Shown here: one piece after another, positions 1 to 13,100 of the stretch
Position numbering within the stretch: the stretch's first letter is position 1
Layout of the letters: every line of letters starts with the position of its first letter
Assembly: GCF_001039355.2 (NCBI RefSeq)
Contig: NW_019775413.1
Span: 1,432,745 to 1,496,744 of the forward strand
Reading direction: 5' to 3'
From: Lingula anatina
Lineage: Eukaryota > Brachiopoda > Lingulata > Lingulida > Lingulidae
DNA: 64,000 bases
The notes under the pieces: generated by a model
The model's input: the letters and a program-made list of their open reading frames with translations, nothing else
The model's database searches: none
What the model was told of the DNA's origin: nothing
Translations under genes and position numbers: made by a program

Positions 1-566
1 TATTCATTCGTTAGTTCGTCTCCAATGAAGAGAAATCAATAAATGACCAGAAAGCTCGGTGCAAATCAAGGAATTGTTGCACGAGAAGAGAATGATAATA
101 AGGTAGGTTATATATAAATGCAACTTTTACAACTATTTGGGATATATAAATATACACTGAAATAAAACGTATATGGTTCATATGCATTTACAGCAAAATG
201 AAAAACGACAGTTCTTTTGTTTCAGTGGTCAGATTATGTACATGTACATTGTTTTACAGGTACATGTATAGTAGCCTATGTGTGTGCGTCTGTGAAATCA
301 GAAGAGGTTTTATTTTTGATTTAACTGGATGTACTGAGTATAACCTAGCTTCATCTTTTTATATGTCGTAGACAATATATTTTTCTCAAGCTGATTTGAG
401 CAATTATGTTGTTTCGTAAAAACCAAGGACCCAGAACACTGTATACACATTAACTATAAACTAGGACCCATCAAACATAATTTGGTATAAAGTATGGTCT
501 GTAAATTGCACCCTTGCCTAAATTTAGGTTCTAATTTAAACATCAAGGGTTGACGTTTAATGTGAA
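1..566. other. Intergenic sequence, no gene seen
   Basis: AT-rich non-coding sequence. A TATAAAG at 486-492 sits about 75 bases upstream of the candidate leader exon at 567 and could be its TATA box. An open stretch at 43-102 ends at an AAG|GTAGGT donor-like site but has no recognisable protein character. Confidence 0.5.
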
Positions 567-639
567 ATGACGTTTGTGTTGAAAAACTGTAATTCGCCAG
601 TTCTGCCTTTATTATGCTTACTCTTGGTGATCGCGACAG
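567..639 (+). CDS. Candidate leader (signal-peptide) exon 1, phase-1 donor
   Basis: Seen: the ATG at 567 follows an in-frame TAA at 558. The 24 codons have a lysine near the start and then a hydrophobic core (VLPLLCLLLVIAT), and the last base G precedes a CAG|GTAAAT donor at 640. This is the usual form of a secreted or membrane protein's first exon. Inferred: it may be an alternative first exon of the LRR-Ig gene or of a gene whose other exons are not recognisable here. A strong acceptor at 827-828 leads to only seven more codons before a stop. Short hydrophobic frames arise by chance in AT-rich DNA, so support is limited. Confidence 0.3.
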
Positions 640-3600
640 GTAAATATTCCCATGCCAAAATATGATTTATCTGCGGGACAGGCACTTTGGCCCCTTTTTA
701 ATGCATTAATGCCAATAATTTTCGTCATATTTCCTCATTACTGTTCGTCATTTTCGTGTCAGATTCTCCTGAACAGGACCAATAGAATGAAAATTACTAT
801 GACCCACTTAGTTTTATTTCTGTTGCAGTTAATAGTCCAATAAAAAAATAATAATAATCCATGCAAATCAACTAGTGGAAACTTGTTTTTCCCCCGAAAC
901 TCATGTAACTCAATTAATGTGAGGATGGCAATAAATTTAGAAATACGGAATGGAATTTGGAATTTACTGAATTATTCTTAGTTGAAATAGGGCGTGTACA
1001 CGGGATGGTCTGCTACTCCCCCTCCATTGTATGCTACCAAATCGCATTAAAGTTGAGAGCTACCCTAATCTCTGTGTGTGTTTTCTTTTTCACGTTGAAC
1101 TCGGCGGTCTAAGGAGGCATTGTGAGGTAGGACAATCCTTCTTTTCTCCCCGTGACAAGATTACAATAACCCCAGAAGGGTCATATGTTAGTGGTGTTTC
1201 GATCAGGATAGTGCACATATGGATGCATTGTGATCGGAACGTGCTATGTTATAACTAAGATCTAATAAACGGATATATTAGATCTTAGGTTATAATATGC
1301 ATTCTCATTCTCGCTTCAGCTGCGGTTAATGTGATTATTAACATGCATGTTATTGCTTGGTGGTCATTAGTCCTCCCATTATTTCATTATATCTCACAAT
1401 ACTAACCCAAACAAAAAACCCCGAACCCTTAGCGCCCATGAATATCATGCAATAATTTACTTAGTGGTGACAATATAATGTAAAACCCATTTAAAATACA
1501 CCCCCCTGGGCTGCGTCAATATTAGATTAAAGCAGATGCTTGGTCTTGACAGATGACAGGCATTTGTCTCCTGCCTGCTTTTCACTCTATGTCTCAGTTA
1601 GGCCACTGTGCGATAACCCCAGGTAATGAAGGGCGTGGAATTCTTCCAGCGTTTTCAGCACTTACGGGTAATTGCCACTATTTTCACTGTTATTACAAAT
1701 CTTTTCTCCCCGACTCTTGAAGGGTCCTAAGGTTGGGTAATAATAGTGCAGTGGTCATCACCTCGTCTGTATTACGCACCTGGTAAACTGGTTGCGTTAG
1801 ATTGGGCAGATTAAGGGGGAGGGGTTATGCAGTTGTTATAATTCCAATTAAGATTATTTTGTTGTCTTAGAGAACAGGAATACAGGTGTAAAATCCGGTC
1901 ATTCCTCTGGTGTTAACACTAAACAGTGGCCACACGGTACACTTTAAATCGACGGCATATGGGGGTCAAACTGGAGGACAGTTTTAAACTGGTCCCCACT
2001 GTTTAAGTGTGACTCATATTTTGGGTTTTTAGCTAATATAGATATAATAATAATAATAATTTTATTTGGCTTTAAGTGTTACAAATAACACTGTTCGCTG
2101 TCTAAGCTACTTCTATCACTACTCTATTATGCACACCTCAAAAATATGAATAAATAAAGGATAGAATAATGGATAAAATTATCTAATATAATATCTAATA
2201 TTTGATTATGCTGACAGTGCATGGTACAGTTTTTTTTTTATATGCCAGGTTGTCGATGAGAGGAGGAAAGGAGTTCAGAGAGTTGTTGCTGATATCACAA
2301 TGCATTGTGTATTATCATCTATAAAACCCACAAAAGCTTCATAATAGACCTCTTAATGCGTATGATGCTGTTTAATCAACAAATCGTGATTTCGCGTTCG
2401 TATAAAAACCGGCAATCTTACACTATGAACTCAATTTTTACGTTATAATCACTTGTTAAGCTGTCCTTGTAATTAGTACACATCAATGTGGCTGTTGAAT
2501 GAGTCAACAACGGCATGCTTCTGTTTAAGTTTCTTATGCAAATCCTAGAAGGAAATTAATGATTGCCAATATTTCGACCAGAACTACGTGCCCTTTGCAA
2601 TTGCGTAATGGTAATCACTTTTTTTCACGAGAATTATTCCCCCGCACGAGCACTGATAAGATTAGAAAAGTCGAGTCGTAAATGTCGATAAAACGCTGCA
2701 AAATATTAAGCATGCTTCTCGTGCGCCTCCTGTTGGTTTTTAATAATGACACCTGACTCAGAATGTGACGAGTTCAAGGGGATTTCTCCAGACCCCTTGA
2801 TAATAAAAAAAAAATGCAATTTTCCAAACTGAAATTTATTTCTCAACTTTGTCATTAATCATATTGACGTCGAGTTTTCCGGCAATAGGTATGAAAATAT
2901 TTTTCAATGGTCTTTTCAGTCACCTTTCAATTACAAGCCACAGGTGAAACTTAATAAAGAAGGTCAAGTGGATGGACACGCCATGAATGATGTCCGGTTT
3001 TGTTTGGAACCTGCCACATATGAAAATTCTGGATATAAAATACGATGATGTGTGTTTAATTTCAAATAAAAACTGACCGTGATACCTGCTTGATCTTCAT
3101 CCCAGCGGGATGCAGGCGCACACAGGCAATGTCATCCTGGTTAAGCTAATACCACTGATTTGAAAAATTCAAAGTGCAAGTTTTAATTAAATTAAGGTCC
3201 GTCTGAACAGACCAGGACTCTTTGTACTTTTTTGGAGGGGGAGGCGGCGGTGTTGGGAAGACATGATGTATGTTATTTTTAAACTAGCTTGTTTTAAACA
3301 AACAGGGTATTTTTATCCATGGTAAATTTATGGATATTGAAAAGGCATTGTTTCAAATATCAAAGTTAGAATTAAATGTCTGCTCTATAAGCATCCCCCT
3401 GGAATGCGCGTTACGTTGTAAACTGTACGTGTGCATGTGGTAAGCATCACAATATATATCTTGATTTATTAGATATGAGCATTAGTCATTTAAGAGAAAG
3501 AAAGGAGGTTGTAAAAAGGTTAAGAATGCTTCATTGGTAATGCATAAATCTAAATACACTAAATCTCATTTTAGATACAGGATTATTGTTGACTTTAAGT

Positions 3601-4440
3601 TAAACATGCTGCATGCTATTATAGTACTACTGAAGATCGATGTGCATTTCAACAGATATCGAATATACAGCTCATTTTATAGAAATTTAGAAGGAAATTA
3701 ATAGACTTGGGAGGTGTTGAGCGTTTCAGGTTTACACCTTGAGTCCTTTATTGTCGAAAAGGTCTTTCCAGTCTAAAAGAGTGGTAGAAAAGAAATATAT
3801 CAAGTAATAACTGACATGTTTGGGTAACTAGGCATTTCATTACGCTTTGATCCACTTTTTACGTTCCTAAAAAGCTTTCAACTTAATCAAATGACAGGTT
3901 TCTAATAAAAGGAAACTTAGACAGGCCGGGTTGATTAATGATGTATCACAACACTAGCGGCAAGACCGGGCCACTTCGGCGTGTTGAATAAACTCCTGTT
4001 TACTGCAAAGCGTTCAGTTACAACAAACATTCAAGTAAAATAAATAAGCATCATTATTTTCCCGTTCACACATATCAACTGTCTCACAAAACTCGCCGCG
4101 CGCTTGCTTTGTGAGTACATCTGCGTTTTACCTTTTAAAGTGGCAACACAATGTAGTACATACGCGCTTCAAATATAGAGAGAAGAAGCAGGCCCCACCC
4201 CCTAGAGCATGGAAAGTGGCTTATTCAGAAAACCTGTTCATCGGGATGGAACGTGAATGAGGACGTATATTGGGGCTGAATAACCATACGGCGTGCTGGG
4301 TCCATTGTAGCAGTGTCATGTCACCAACGTAAACACACACGAAAGTCAAAAGGTGGCGGGACTGTTATTTTTTCCTACATCTATAGAGCGTACTTTTTTC
4401 AAGTCTTCATAAATTGGATTTGATCTCAATCGAGGATGCT
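640..4440. other. Non-coding sequence, no gene supported
   Basis: No exon with protein-like composition was recognised. It holds a perfect-looking small palindrome (1249-1295), a short ATA microsatellite (about 2044-2061) and a T-rich acceptor at 827-828. If the leader at 567 is real, this would be intron. Confidence 0.45.
1249..1295. repeat. Short inverted repeat (hairpin)
   Basis: The arms TTATAACTAAGATCTAATA (1249-1267) and TATTAGATCTTAGGTTATAA (1276-1295) are complementary except for one extra base and are separated by 8 bases. The size fits a decayed hairpin or foldback element. No flanking duplication was established. Confidence 0.6.
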
Positions 4441-4449
4441 TCCTGACGC

Positions 4450-4680
4450 TCTCAACCAATAATCGATCGGATTGGACACTATTCTGGCAGCTGCGCTTGC
4501 TGATTGGCTGGCGGGGCCACAGCCTGAAATTGACATACCGTGATGTTATAGTGGTGCTTCTCCGGTGTGTTGTGTGGCAGAAATAGACAATCTGCTGCTA
4601 GCGATACGGAAGCATAGAAATAATGTTTAGCATAAAGTACCGAGCATGCACCTAGTACATACGCAAAGAAGATGGCGTGG
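4450..4680 (+). promoter_or_regulatory. Candidate CCAAT-box promoter with YY1-like start motif
   Basis: Three CCAAT boxes (4456-4460 forward; 4471-4475 and 4503-4507 inverted) lie 160-210 bases upstream of AAGATGGCG at 4669-4677, a motif typical of YY1-bound sites near animal transcription starts. The local GC content is higher than the surroundings. Inferred: this drives the transcript containing the leader exon at 4816 and probably the LRR-Ig gene downstream. A TATAAAA at 4897-4903 could be a second start. Confidence 0.4.
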
Positions 4681-4815
4681 TAATTTGAGGACTGGAGATG
4701 AAACTGTGTGGCAAAGAACCAAAGACAGCAACTTCTAAAGAGACAAAAGACTCCTAAAGAATCAACTCCAAGGGACCTTTGAATTTATTGACTTGAAAAA
4801 TAAGATGACATATTT

Positions 4816-4867
4816 ATGGTAGGTGTTTATCTCACGTTGTTGTTGTTTGCGACTGTGCTGACGCCAG
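4816..4867 (+). CDS. Candidate leader (signal-peptide) exon 2, phase-1 donor
   Basis: Seen: the ATG at 4816 opens MVGVYLTLLLFATVLTP, and the final G sits at a strong CAG|GTAAGG donor (GT at 4868). There is an in-frame TAA at 4801. A short overlapping upstream ORF starts at 4805. Inferred: if spliced to the acceptor at 6398/6399 (branch-like CTAAC just upstream), the reading frame runs into the LRR-Ig protein and adds 25 residues before its own start. Otherwise this is a 5' UTR exon whose hydrophobic frame is coincidental. The LRR-Ig protein already has a leader, which argues against a simple signal role. Confidence 0.35.
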
Positions 4868-6398
4868 GTAAGGGGGCGACGTGACAGATTCGGGGCTATA
4901 AAACGGAGAATCTTTCAATGAAGCCATTCCTGTCCAAAGGACACTGATCGATCGTGGCGATAGTGCAATTTTAACTCATTGCACTGAGATGTAAAAGCTA
5001 CAGGCATAGAAAAGAAACGCTTGATGTTGCCTGCGTTTAACACAGGTGAGGTTTAGATGGTGAGATATGAACCAATTAAGGGTCGACGAACCAACAGCAA
5101 TTAATGATCGTGGTTGTTTTTGGCCACCACCTTTGATGTTTACCCCAGACGGTCTGATCACAGTGTAAAGTTCTGTAGGAGGAAAGGCTCTCCGTCGACA
5201 ACAACCTTTGTATCCACAAACCTATTCAACATTCCTCCAAGGAGCCCTGCTTCATCTAGACCTCATTTGCTACTGTAGATTAGATTGGCTTCGTTTTATT
5301 TGTATTAGTGTAACTAATAGCGTCGGCTGGGTCTGAACTCAACTTGAACGCAGGTGAGACCCACGGCTTGCTTACTAATTACACCTCTCGACGTCTCTAT
5401 TTTGTTGATAAATGAAGGAGCCTGTACAACATGCACATATTACCTCGGGGACGGCTTAGGGTTGAGACTGCATGCGCCTTAAATCGTTCCGGATATCCCG
5501 GGCCGGTATCGCGTGCTGAAAGGAAGTCCCTGTGTTCGTCGATGGTTGGTATATATAGGAGTTCAATAGGTGATAGATAATGTTATTTTCGTTCCATGTT
5601 ACTTAGATCATCGCCCAGTTTATATAGGGTTTATCTGCGTTGAAATTAATACATAACACGCTTTTAAAGGTGCTTAAGGCCATACAATTAATTTTTGACT
5701 AATCGTACGTACGGGTTTATTATCGGGGTGTTGAATATTTGCTGTCCATAAATGTAAAAGAAAACATGTTTTGTGTGTTACTAAAACTGCACAGTTTGCA
5801 CATGTGTTCACAAGATTCTGTGAAAATTGGATGGCAAATAGCCAATCCATTATTGATAGGTGTACTCAGTTGCCAGAAGTCGCAGGTTGACTTATGAATG
5901 TAATCAGGATCAGTTAGTCAAATGTCCCTTTTGTATTACTCTTCCAGATTTCCTAGTGTGTCTAGCGACTTTGGAGACAAAAAGGAATATACTCTATTAA
6001 GAAGGTAAACACCCCTGCCCACTGTATGCCGTGATTAGACGCCGGACATTGAGTTAGCCGTGGCGGACAGGTAGGCTTAGAGTGAAAGTTATTACCTCAG
6101 CGGCGACACCTGTGCACCTGAATTCAATTCAGAAACGGAAATTTCGTAAAGAAGTTAAGACCAAGCTGGGCTCTCTATCTGCTATATGGTAAGCAGCTTC
6201 CAGTGGATAATAAATTAAGGCCCTAAACAGAGAAAGTCAGAGTTGGAGAGCCGAGAGATGGATTGACGTTACACTCCAACGTTCAAGTGAGAGAGGCACA
6301 GTGTGCTGGTTCTTCTCAAAGATAACTACTCCTGAAGAGAGCACTCGAGGGGTATTTTGATTTCGATTCATTGCCCTCTCGACTAACATTTAAACTAG
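4868..6398 (+). other. Probable 5' UTR intron or upstream region of the LRR-Ig gene
   Basis: No coding sequence was recognised. It holds a TATA-like box at 4897-4903 and a small exon-like block at about 5948-6003 (pyrimidine-rich acceptor, AAG|GTAAAC donor). The 3' end has a branch-like CTAAC and TAG acceptor just before 6399, the arrangement seen where intronless-coding LRR receptor genes splice a 5' UTR exon close to the start codon. Confidence 0.35.
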
Positions 6399-6421
6399 AT
6401 TGCTGCGCTCAAAAGAGGAAA

Positions 6422-8134
6422 ATGGCCATGCTGAAGCTGAATCGACGGCTTTGTATTAAAATATTCGGACTCTTAAGGATTCTTATCTTTTTAAATTTCT
6501 TCCAAGTGGAGGCGAGTTTTACCTGCCCGTATCCATGCTTTTGCAATAAGGACAGCAGGATTGTATATTGCTCTAGAAAAAACCTGGCACACATTCCATC
6601 GGGAATTCCGGACAACTCATTACAAATCAACCTGAATGACAACAACTTTCAGGTGACGACAATTCAAAGGAGAAATTTCTCATCTTTTGTGGACCTGGAG
6701 CACCTCTATTTGAGCGGCTGCGGTATTGAATCCATTGAAGTAGATACATTTATTGATTTAGAGAAATTAAAGTGGTTAGACCTGAGTCGCAATAGTATCC
6801 GAATAATTCAAGATTTTGCCTTTAGGGGACTCAACTTAGAGCACCTATTTCTTAATGGCAATCGGGATATTCAGCTCTCACGCAACGCTTTTCAAGATTT
6901 ACGGACCACGGGGCTGAGGCTACAGCGATGTAGTCTAACCCGACTTTCTGTAGCCGTCATCTCTCCGCTAAGTGACAGCTTAGAATCCCTGTGGCTGGAT
7001 GGCAATCACATCGAAAGCCTTAACCCTGCTCTTTTGGTGAATTTCTCAAAACTGAAACACCTCAGGCTGGGAAACAACCCTCTACACTGTAACTGTGAGA
7101 TGAAGTGGTTCGCCGACTTCTTCGATACACATCCCAACGTTTTCAGCGGGGCCCGTCCCCCGCACTGCGCGTCACCAGAAAGGCTCCGCGACAAAACCTT
7201 CGACACTCTCCCTGCTGACGCCTTTTTGTGCAACGCTCCCGTCTTTAGCAGCGTCGATGTAACATTTGATGAGGACCAGGGAACACTGAAATGTATCGCA
7301 ACTGGTGACCCTGCACCGACTTTGTACTGGATAAAATCGTCTGGAGACAAGTTAATTTATTTTCCGCCTGGGGACAGGAAGATGGCAACAAATACAGCAG
7401 TATTACAAATACCTAGACCGACGACTAATTTGAACGACAAATACGCTGAGACGTTTGTGTGTCTTGCTAGCAACGCGGCTGGAAACGTGACTTTCACTTT
7501 TAATGTGACATTACCTGAAAAGACAGTAACTACAACGTCAACAGCATCAACGACAATAAGCACAACTACTAATAGCAGCCCATCAAAAGGGGACATCGAC
7601 GACCCTATGCTAGGAATAGAACCTGACTTTAGTAGTAATGAAAAACAAACACGAAGGACTTCGCATAATGGCGACACTAACACCAAACAAACTCCCATTG
7701 TGGATATACCACACGAAACGAAAGCCGACCGCGATCAGCCTTCTTATCATTTTCCAAATTCCGATGAAAATGACAGCAAAATTTCCTATGGGCCAACGGG
7801 CACAACTTCAAACCACAGGAGGTACATGTACTCATCAGAAGAGAAATATTTTCGCCTTCACGATATAATCGCAGCCGTAGCAGGAACATTTGCATGTACA
7901 GTACTCTTGTGTTGCTTATTTATTTGTATAATATGTCAAGTAAAGAAAAAAGTAAGACGACGGAGAGAAAACAAAGAAGACTATAAAAAGCACAATGCAC
8001 AGCATCAAAAGGCCTATTTAGCAAAACAAAACAACACACGGCAAGAAATGGGCGCCATGCCAGAACTAGTCGAATTTCTTGAGGTGAAGGAAAATAGGGA
8101 AAATCACTACAGAAATACATGTAACCAGGTCTGA
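6422..8134 (+). CDS. LRR-Ig single-pass transmembrane protein (kekkon/AMIGO/ISLR-like)
   Basis: Predicted 570-residue cell-surface protein in one coding exon. Domains in order: signal peptide (about 1-31); LRRNT cysteine cluster (C35, C39, C41, C50); about six or seven leucine-rich repeats (65-220, with LxxLxLxxN cores such as LEHLYLSGCGI and LKWLDLSRNSI); LRRCT (about 222-270, HCNCEMKWF); one Ig-like domain (about 274-360, cysteines in LKC and FVC, with SNAAGNV before the last strand); a Ser/Thr-rich stalk; a membrane helix (about 480-504); a basic stop-transfer (KKKVRRRR); and a cytosolic tail of about 65 residues. The ATG at 6422 has a good context (aaaATGG); the frame is open upstream to 6326 without another ATG. 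Known: LRR-Ig proteins of this plan act in adhesion, neurite guidance or receptor modulation. The exact subfamily cannot be fixed by eye. Confidence 0.9.
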   Translation: MAMLKLNRRLCIKIFGLLRILIFLNFFQVEASFTCPYPCFCNKDSRIVYCSRKNLAHIPSGIPDNSLQINLNDNNFQVTTIQRRNFSSFVDLEHLYLSGCGIESIEVDTFIDLEKLKWLDLSRNSIRIIQDFAFRGLNLEHLFLNGNRDIQLSRNAFQDLRTTGLRLQRCSLTRLSVAVISPLSDSLESLWLDGNHIESLNPALLVNFSKLKHLRLGNNPLHCNCEMKWFADFFDTHPNVFSGARPPHCASPERLRDKTFDTLPADAFLCNAPVFSSVDVTFDEDQGTLKCIATGDPAPTLYWIKSSGDKLIYFPPGDRKMATNTAVLQIPRPTTNLNDKYAETFVCLASNAAGNVTFTFNVTLPEKTVTTTSTASTTISTTTNSSPSKGDIDDPMLGIEPDFSSNEKQTRRTSHNGDTNTKQTPIVDIPHETKADRDQPSYHFPNSDENDSKISYGPTGTTSNHRRYMYSSEEKYFRLHDIIAAVAGTFACTVLLCCLFICIICQVKKKVRRRRENKEDYKKHNAQHQKAYLAKQNNTRQEMGAMPELVEFLEVKENRENHYRNTCNQV

Positions 8135-10086
8135 CAGTAGCACGACATATAGCACAAGGTAGGAGATAAGTCAGGCTCTTCGATCCCACGACACAGTCAG
8201 ATATCTAAACATCAAGTGCAATGTATAGCGAAAATGTCGACCGATAAAGAAAAAAAAATTCATAGGAGTCTTGTCCTTCACTTGAGCAGTGTGTTTTAGC
8301 AGCTTTGATCACTTCCACGTTATCGATAACAGCCAGTCTCAACACAGGGTTGTTTATTTTTTGTCTCATTGCTTTAGTATATAGGCGCAAAGGGAAAATC
8401 TCGAGAGACCCTGTAGCGGTAGTAATTACAGCCGATAGCATGGAGACTGGGTAATTGGTAGACATTATTGTGCTCCGAAAAGCCTTTAGTTATTCGAAAT
8501 TAGGTTTGACGGCACTTGCTAGAGACAGCCTCGCTCATTCAAGTTTCATTCAATTATAGACAGAAGAATTAACACAGCATATTACAGAAATACTTTCTAT
8601 CCACCATTAAACTTGTCTGATGGTATCCTAGCACAATCAATCTTATTTTGTTCTAATCCTAAAAGCCGGTAAGGGAAAAGCGGAACTATTAGCCATTCCG
8701 ACTCTGGTTCTGTGGTGGTTTGGATCATTAAGGACTGACTTCCTTGGTAAATGTCACCCGTTAAAATGGTTGTACTTTCTTTGTTTTGAATGTGGATGAA
8801 CCATATTCTTATATACTCAATCAATCACAACTCAACGACTTTACACATCTTTAACATTTAGGTCTGCTTTCACGTTATTGGTGATTGTCTGAAATGCACG
8901 TAATACACTGTGAGTCATAGGCACTTTCACAAGGGAAATCAACAAATATAGGCCTATATTGGTAGCACCATATTTTGAGAAACCGGAGATAAAAATAATA
9001 AGGGCAAAATGCTGGGGTTAGATAAATGCAACAAAAATGCAATCCGAAAACAGAATATATTTTCGCATATGGCTTCCCACATTAAATTCGATCCTTTCGG
9101 CTTTTTACAACCCTCTGGGAATTTGTGATAGAGACAGATAAGAGTCATCCATATCTCACATGAGATAAATTGCGCCTTTTGGGAATCGTCTGCGGGCTTT
9201 GAATTATTTCTCGACCAAGTCATTGATGGAGAAGTCAGCTTGCGTCTATGAAAATGGCAATAGCAAATGTAGTACTTAACAAATAGGTGACCTGTACCTG
9301 TGTTAAGTTACCGGGCGTAGTGTATTTTTCAAGTAGAGTGAACATGTAGCACTGGGGTGAATGAAAATGATGCTCGTAAAATTTTTCATTACAGCCCTAA
9401 AGGCCAAAGGGGTTTAGTTTATAGCGGTCATTTACATGTGATGTTAAGACCACCATTTTTTAAGAGAGATGACCTTTATTTAGAAAAATACCCGTGGCTA
9501 TCCAGCTTGTTTTTACGTTTCCACGTAAATGAAAAACAGCCCTAGTTAGCTAGATAGAACTATCTATCACAGTTTAAGTTGATAAGCTACATATTTGGAC
9601 ATCACACCAAACAACCGGAACTACTGCATTTTATCTTCATTATATAAATACGAGTGCATCTCTCCTCCACTTTGAATAGGCGAAGCTTTGTTGAGCAGCA
9701 CTTTTCGACTTCTTCGTGATTGTGGTGATTTTGGTACCCATGACAACGTCCGTTAATCAAAGCATTCTTGGGAAGCAACTTTCAAGCACGTTACACGCAT
9801 TTCTACTTAATTTTTACATACATGTGTATAATGCTACTTGTAATTTCTTATCTTAAAATTTGCTAGACAAAGTCAAACAAACCACCACGCATGGTATTTA
9901 ATTGATACAGAGGCTTTTAACTCAATTAAGACTTGACGAGATTTGCAGGATCTCACAGAGTCGGATATTGTTAGACCCATTGATTTTCCACGAGTTCTTC
10001 GTGTATGGGATGGAAATGACAACTCAGACTTGCATTCATTCTTGTCGACTTTCTCTGGGGCGAAGGACATTGATTAGAAAGACCAA

Positions 10087-10139
10087 GGTTAGGATTCTAC
10101 TTTCACAAATGACAGGTTAGGATTCTACTTTCACAAATG
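10087..10139. repeat. 28-bp tandem duplication, about 1.9 copies
   Basis: The unit beginning GGTTAGGATTCTACTTTCAC at 10087 is repeated without mismatch from 10115, to 10139. It is a recent local duplication, probably replication slippage. Confidence 0.9.
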
Positions 10140-13100
10140 CTTCTGTGCCAGTTGCACGTCACTCCTGTAAAATAGTGTAATATAGCTCGATGTGCCCGCA
10201 TCGCAAAGGAATAACATGCTCTATATGACATGGTATATTTATTCAGACCATGGCTGCAGTTCAATATATGTTATGCCATTCATATTTATCGCAAATGCCC
10301 AACATAATTGGTCTAATTCCTTGACCTGTCAGTCAACCTGCCCAAAAAGCTGCTAATAGGTACTAATGTATACCCATAGTTCAATTGTTACGTTCGATCC
10401 AACAATTTGGCATCGAACAATAATAGACCCCTGGCCCAATAATGACGGAAATATTTATGTAATTGTGCAATACGTTAACGCTTGGCCGCAGCAAACCAAT
10501 GCGTGCTGTATTTGAGAACAACTAATGAAGGAAAGAGTATGTATATACTTTGGAAATATCAATGATGTGTGTAAATATTCTTTCTCGATGTTTTGTATTT
10601 TTGTAACGCGCTGTACATGTCCAAGACCTTCATTCAGCATTTATCAATCGTAATTTTATTTGTTTAAGTGAGTCACATTAATGTTGTTGATAGACTGTCT
10701 TTCCTGCTGGACTCCTCAGGAAAAAAAATCATAATCTGTATAATGTGTGACGATCAATACAATTAATGGAATTAATGGAATATTTTTGTATTTTGTACAG
10801 AGATGTTAAGTGCACAGCTTTGAGGCTTTGATAGCTTTCTGGCCTACGAGGCTTCAGTATAATTGGTCCGTTTATTTATGCTGCTCTTATTGTATTGATA
10901 AATCGATTAATGCGATGTAAAGTTATTATTTTTCGTTTGTATATATGTACATTCTTCATCACGCCTCTTGCCATGTTATGATCAGAATATAAGAATAAAA
11001 AAAATACTGGAAGATCTTATACGGTGTGCGTGTGAATATTTTTTCCAGGCGGGACTCCCTTGACCTCTTCACAACGGTGCACACTGCACTCACCAAAGTC
11101 GCCAGTGATGACAAAACAACGCGAAGACATCATAAAACAAAATTCAGAACAAGGTGTGTTGTTAAAAGACAGTCAAGCATTAGGGGTTGGATCAGGATAG
11201 TCCTTTGATTTGTATATACGACTTGGCAGTTAAATAAGGGAGCACAGCAGTAGCCGTCGGTACATGGGCAATGGGGTGAAATTCTAGCCTAATATATATT
11301 TTGTGTTTATCGACCGAAAGTAAGGAGTTTTTAAACTCTGGCACTGGTTTGAAAATGGCGTAAATGTTAATAGTTGTGCACTTAGCGTTTGTGCGAGTAC
11401 CTGACGTTCGCATTTACATGCCACAACTTTCTTTTAAAATTGTATTTATTCCTTCATTTTCCTTATCAAAATGGCAATGTGCAAAGGTCATGGATTGCAT
11501 CAACATTATTCTTTGGGAAAGAAAGAGGAAGTGGTATCTTGATATTTAGTCCCGGTGTATAGTTTTCTTTGCTCTCAAGCAACAGGGCTGTTCCCACCCG
11601 TACTCGGCAGTTCAGCTCCGATTTCTTTCAACGTAGAAAAAGGTAAATTATGACTCGCTACTTTTGAGACGTCACACTTGGTGGGGGAGAGGTCCGCGCT
11701 ATGGAATGAAAGTTCACCTGTGACATGACCCCCATTTTTCACCTTACTCTTGCCAGGTGTTTTGATCGAACGATGTTTTGTGAAGTACCCATGACTAAAA
11801 ACCGTTAATTCCCACCTTTCATATTCACTGTTTGCTGTCGTTTATTAATAAGGAAAGATACAATAACAGTTCTACAGAGTTCACAGACCAATCGATACGA
11901 TTTCTTTATCCAAATCTTTTTGGAATGAATCGTTAAAGAAATAATTCAGTACATTAGAATGTAAGGTAAACATTCGGTTATTAAATTAGATACGGCCTCC
12001 TTGGTCAATTTTGTTGTTATAAGAAATATTTGGCAGGTCTTTGTTGATATATGAAACTCATTTAAGGTAAAGGAACAAAAAACAAACTGTGTCATCTCGA
12101 CGTTAGTGATAACTGCTAAATATATTATTAAATATACACTTAAATTTTTGTTTTTTTGTAAAAAGTTCAAGAACATATTCTCTGGCTTTCAGTATTCTAT
12201 ACGATGAGCCTGTACACTTGCATTTCTATTACTTCTTGGCCAGATGAAAATTTCATTTTCAAACTCGGTTTCTAACAGCGGATTAAATCACCGAGCAATC
12301 TATAGCGGGTCAAACAGCGAACGTTGCCTGATGACTTTTGCTGCATTAACGGACTCCGCAATCTCTTACGGTCATTCTATTTTTCCACGCAAATAGCTTA
12401 CTGGCATGCGAAACCCTACCCTAAAATGTGATGACTGACAACAATATATCTTACATTAGTAGCAGAGGGGAAAGCCATTGATGTTTTAAGCGAGGAAAAT
12501 ACACAACCTGCGGTAATGGTGGGCAGGAGAAGGCATTGTACTGATTACGCTGCCACTAAATTGCCAAGGTAAATAATTACAGAACGCAACACCTGCACAA
12601 TACCTGATCTACCTTGCAGGGTAAATTACAGCGTGCCTTTATCAGGGCACAACAGCGCGTGGTCACACCCGTTGTCGATTTCCAAGGCGAGTGCGAGACC
12701 CTATTGCATTCTGGTGAAAGTCGCGGATGTTTAATTTAACTACTATTCCACGGTGGATGTATTTGTAAATGTGTACACAATGTTAAACTACTTTCCACCA
12801 TAGCACCTGTATACATAGTTGACAACAATTAACCGGCTATCACTATTCAGGGTGTATTTTTTTTTCTTTTTAAAGATATTCATTACCATTCATGCCTTTA
12901 AAAGGCGACCGAAACGCACTTTCACTGTGAAAGGCTTTTCTAGTGTTGCACAAGACAGAAATAGTGTGGGTGGCGCACTGACAGCGTTTTTCCTCCACTT
13001 TAACATCGCTTTATTTTCTCCACAAGATACCCACATGAGGTATGAAATAGCACATTAAAATAATTTCCTTTAATATAGTGTGTTCCACATGAAAAGTACC

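Noticed and set aside
7006-7698. Two minus-strand frames of 113-114 codons
   Set aside because: Shadows of the LRR-Ig coding exon with no domain features or splice context.
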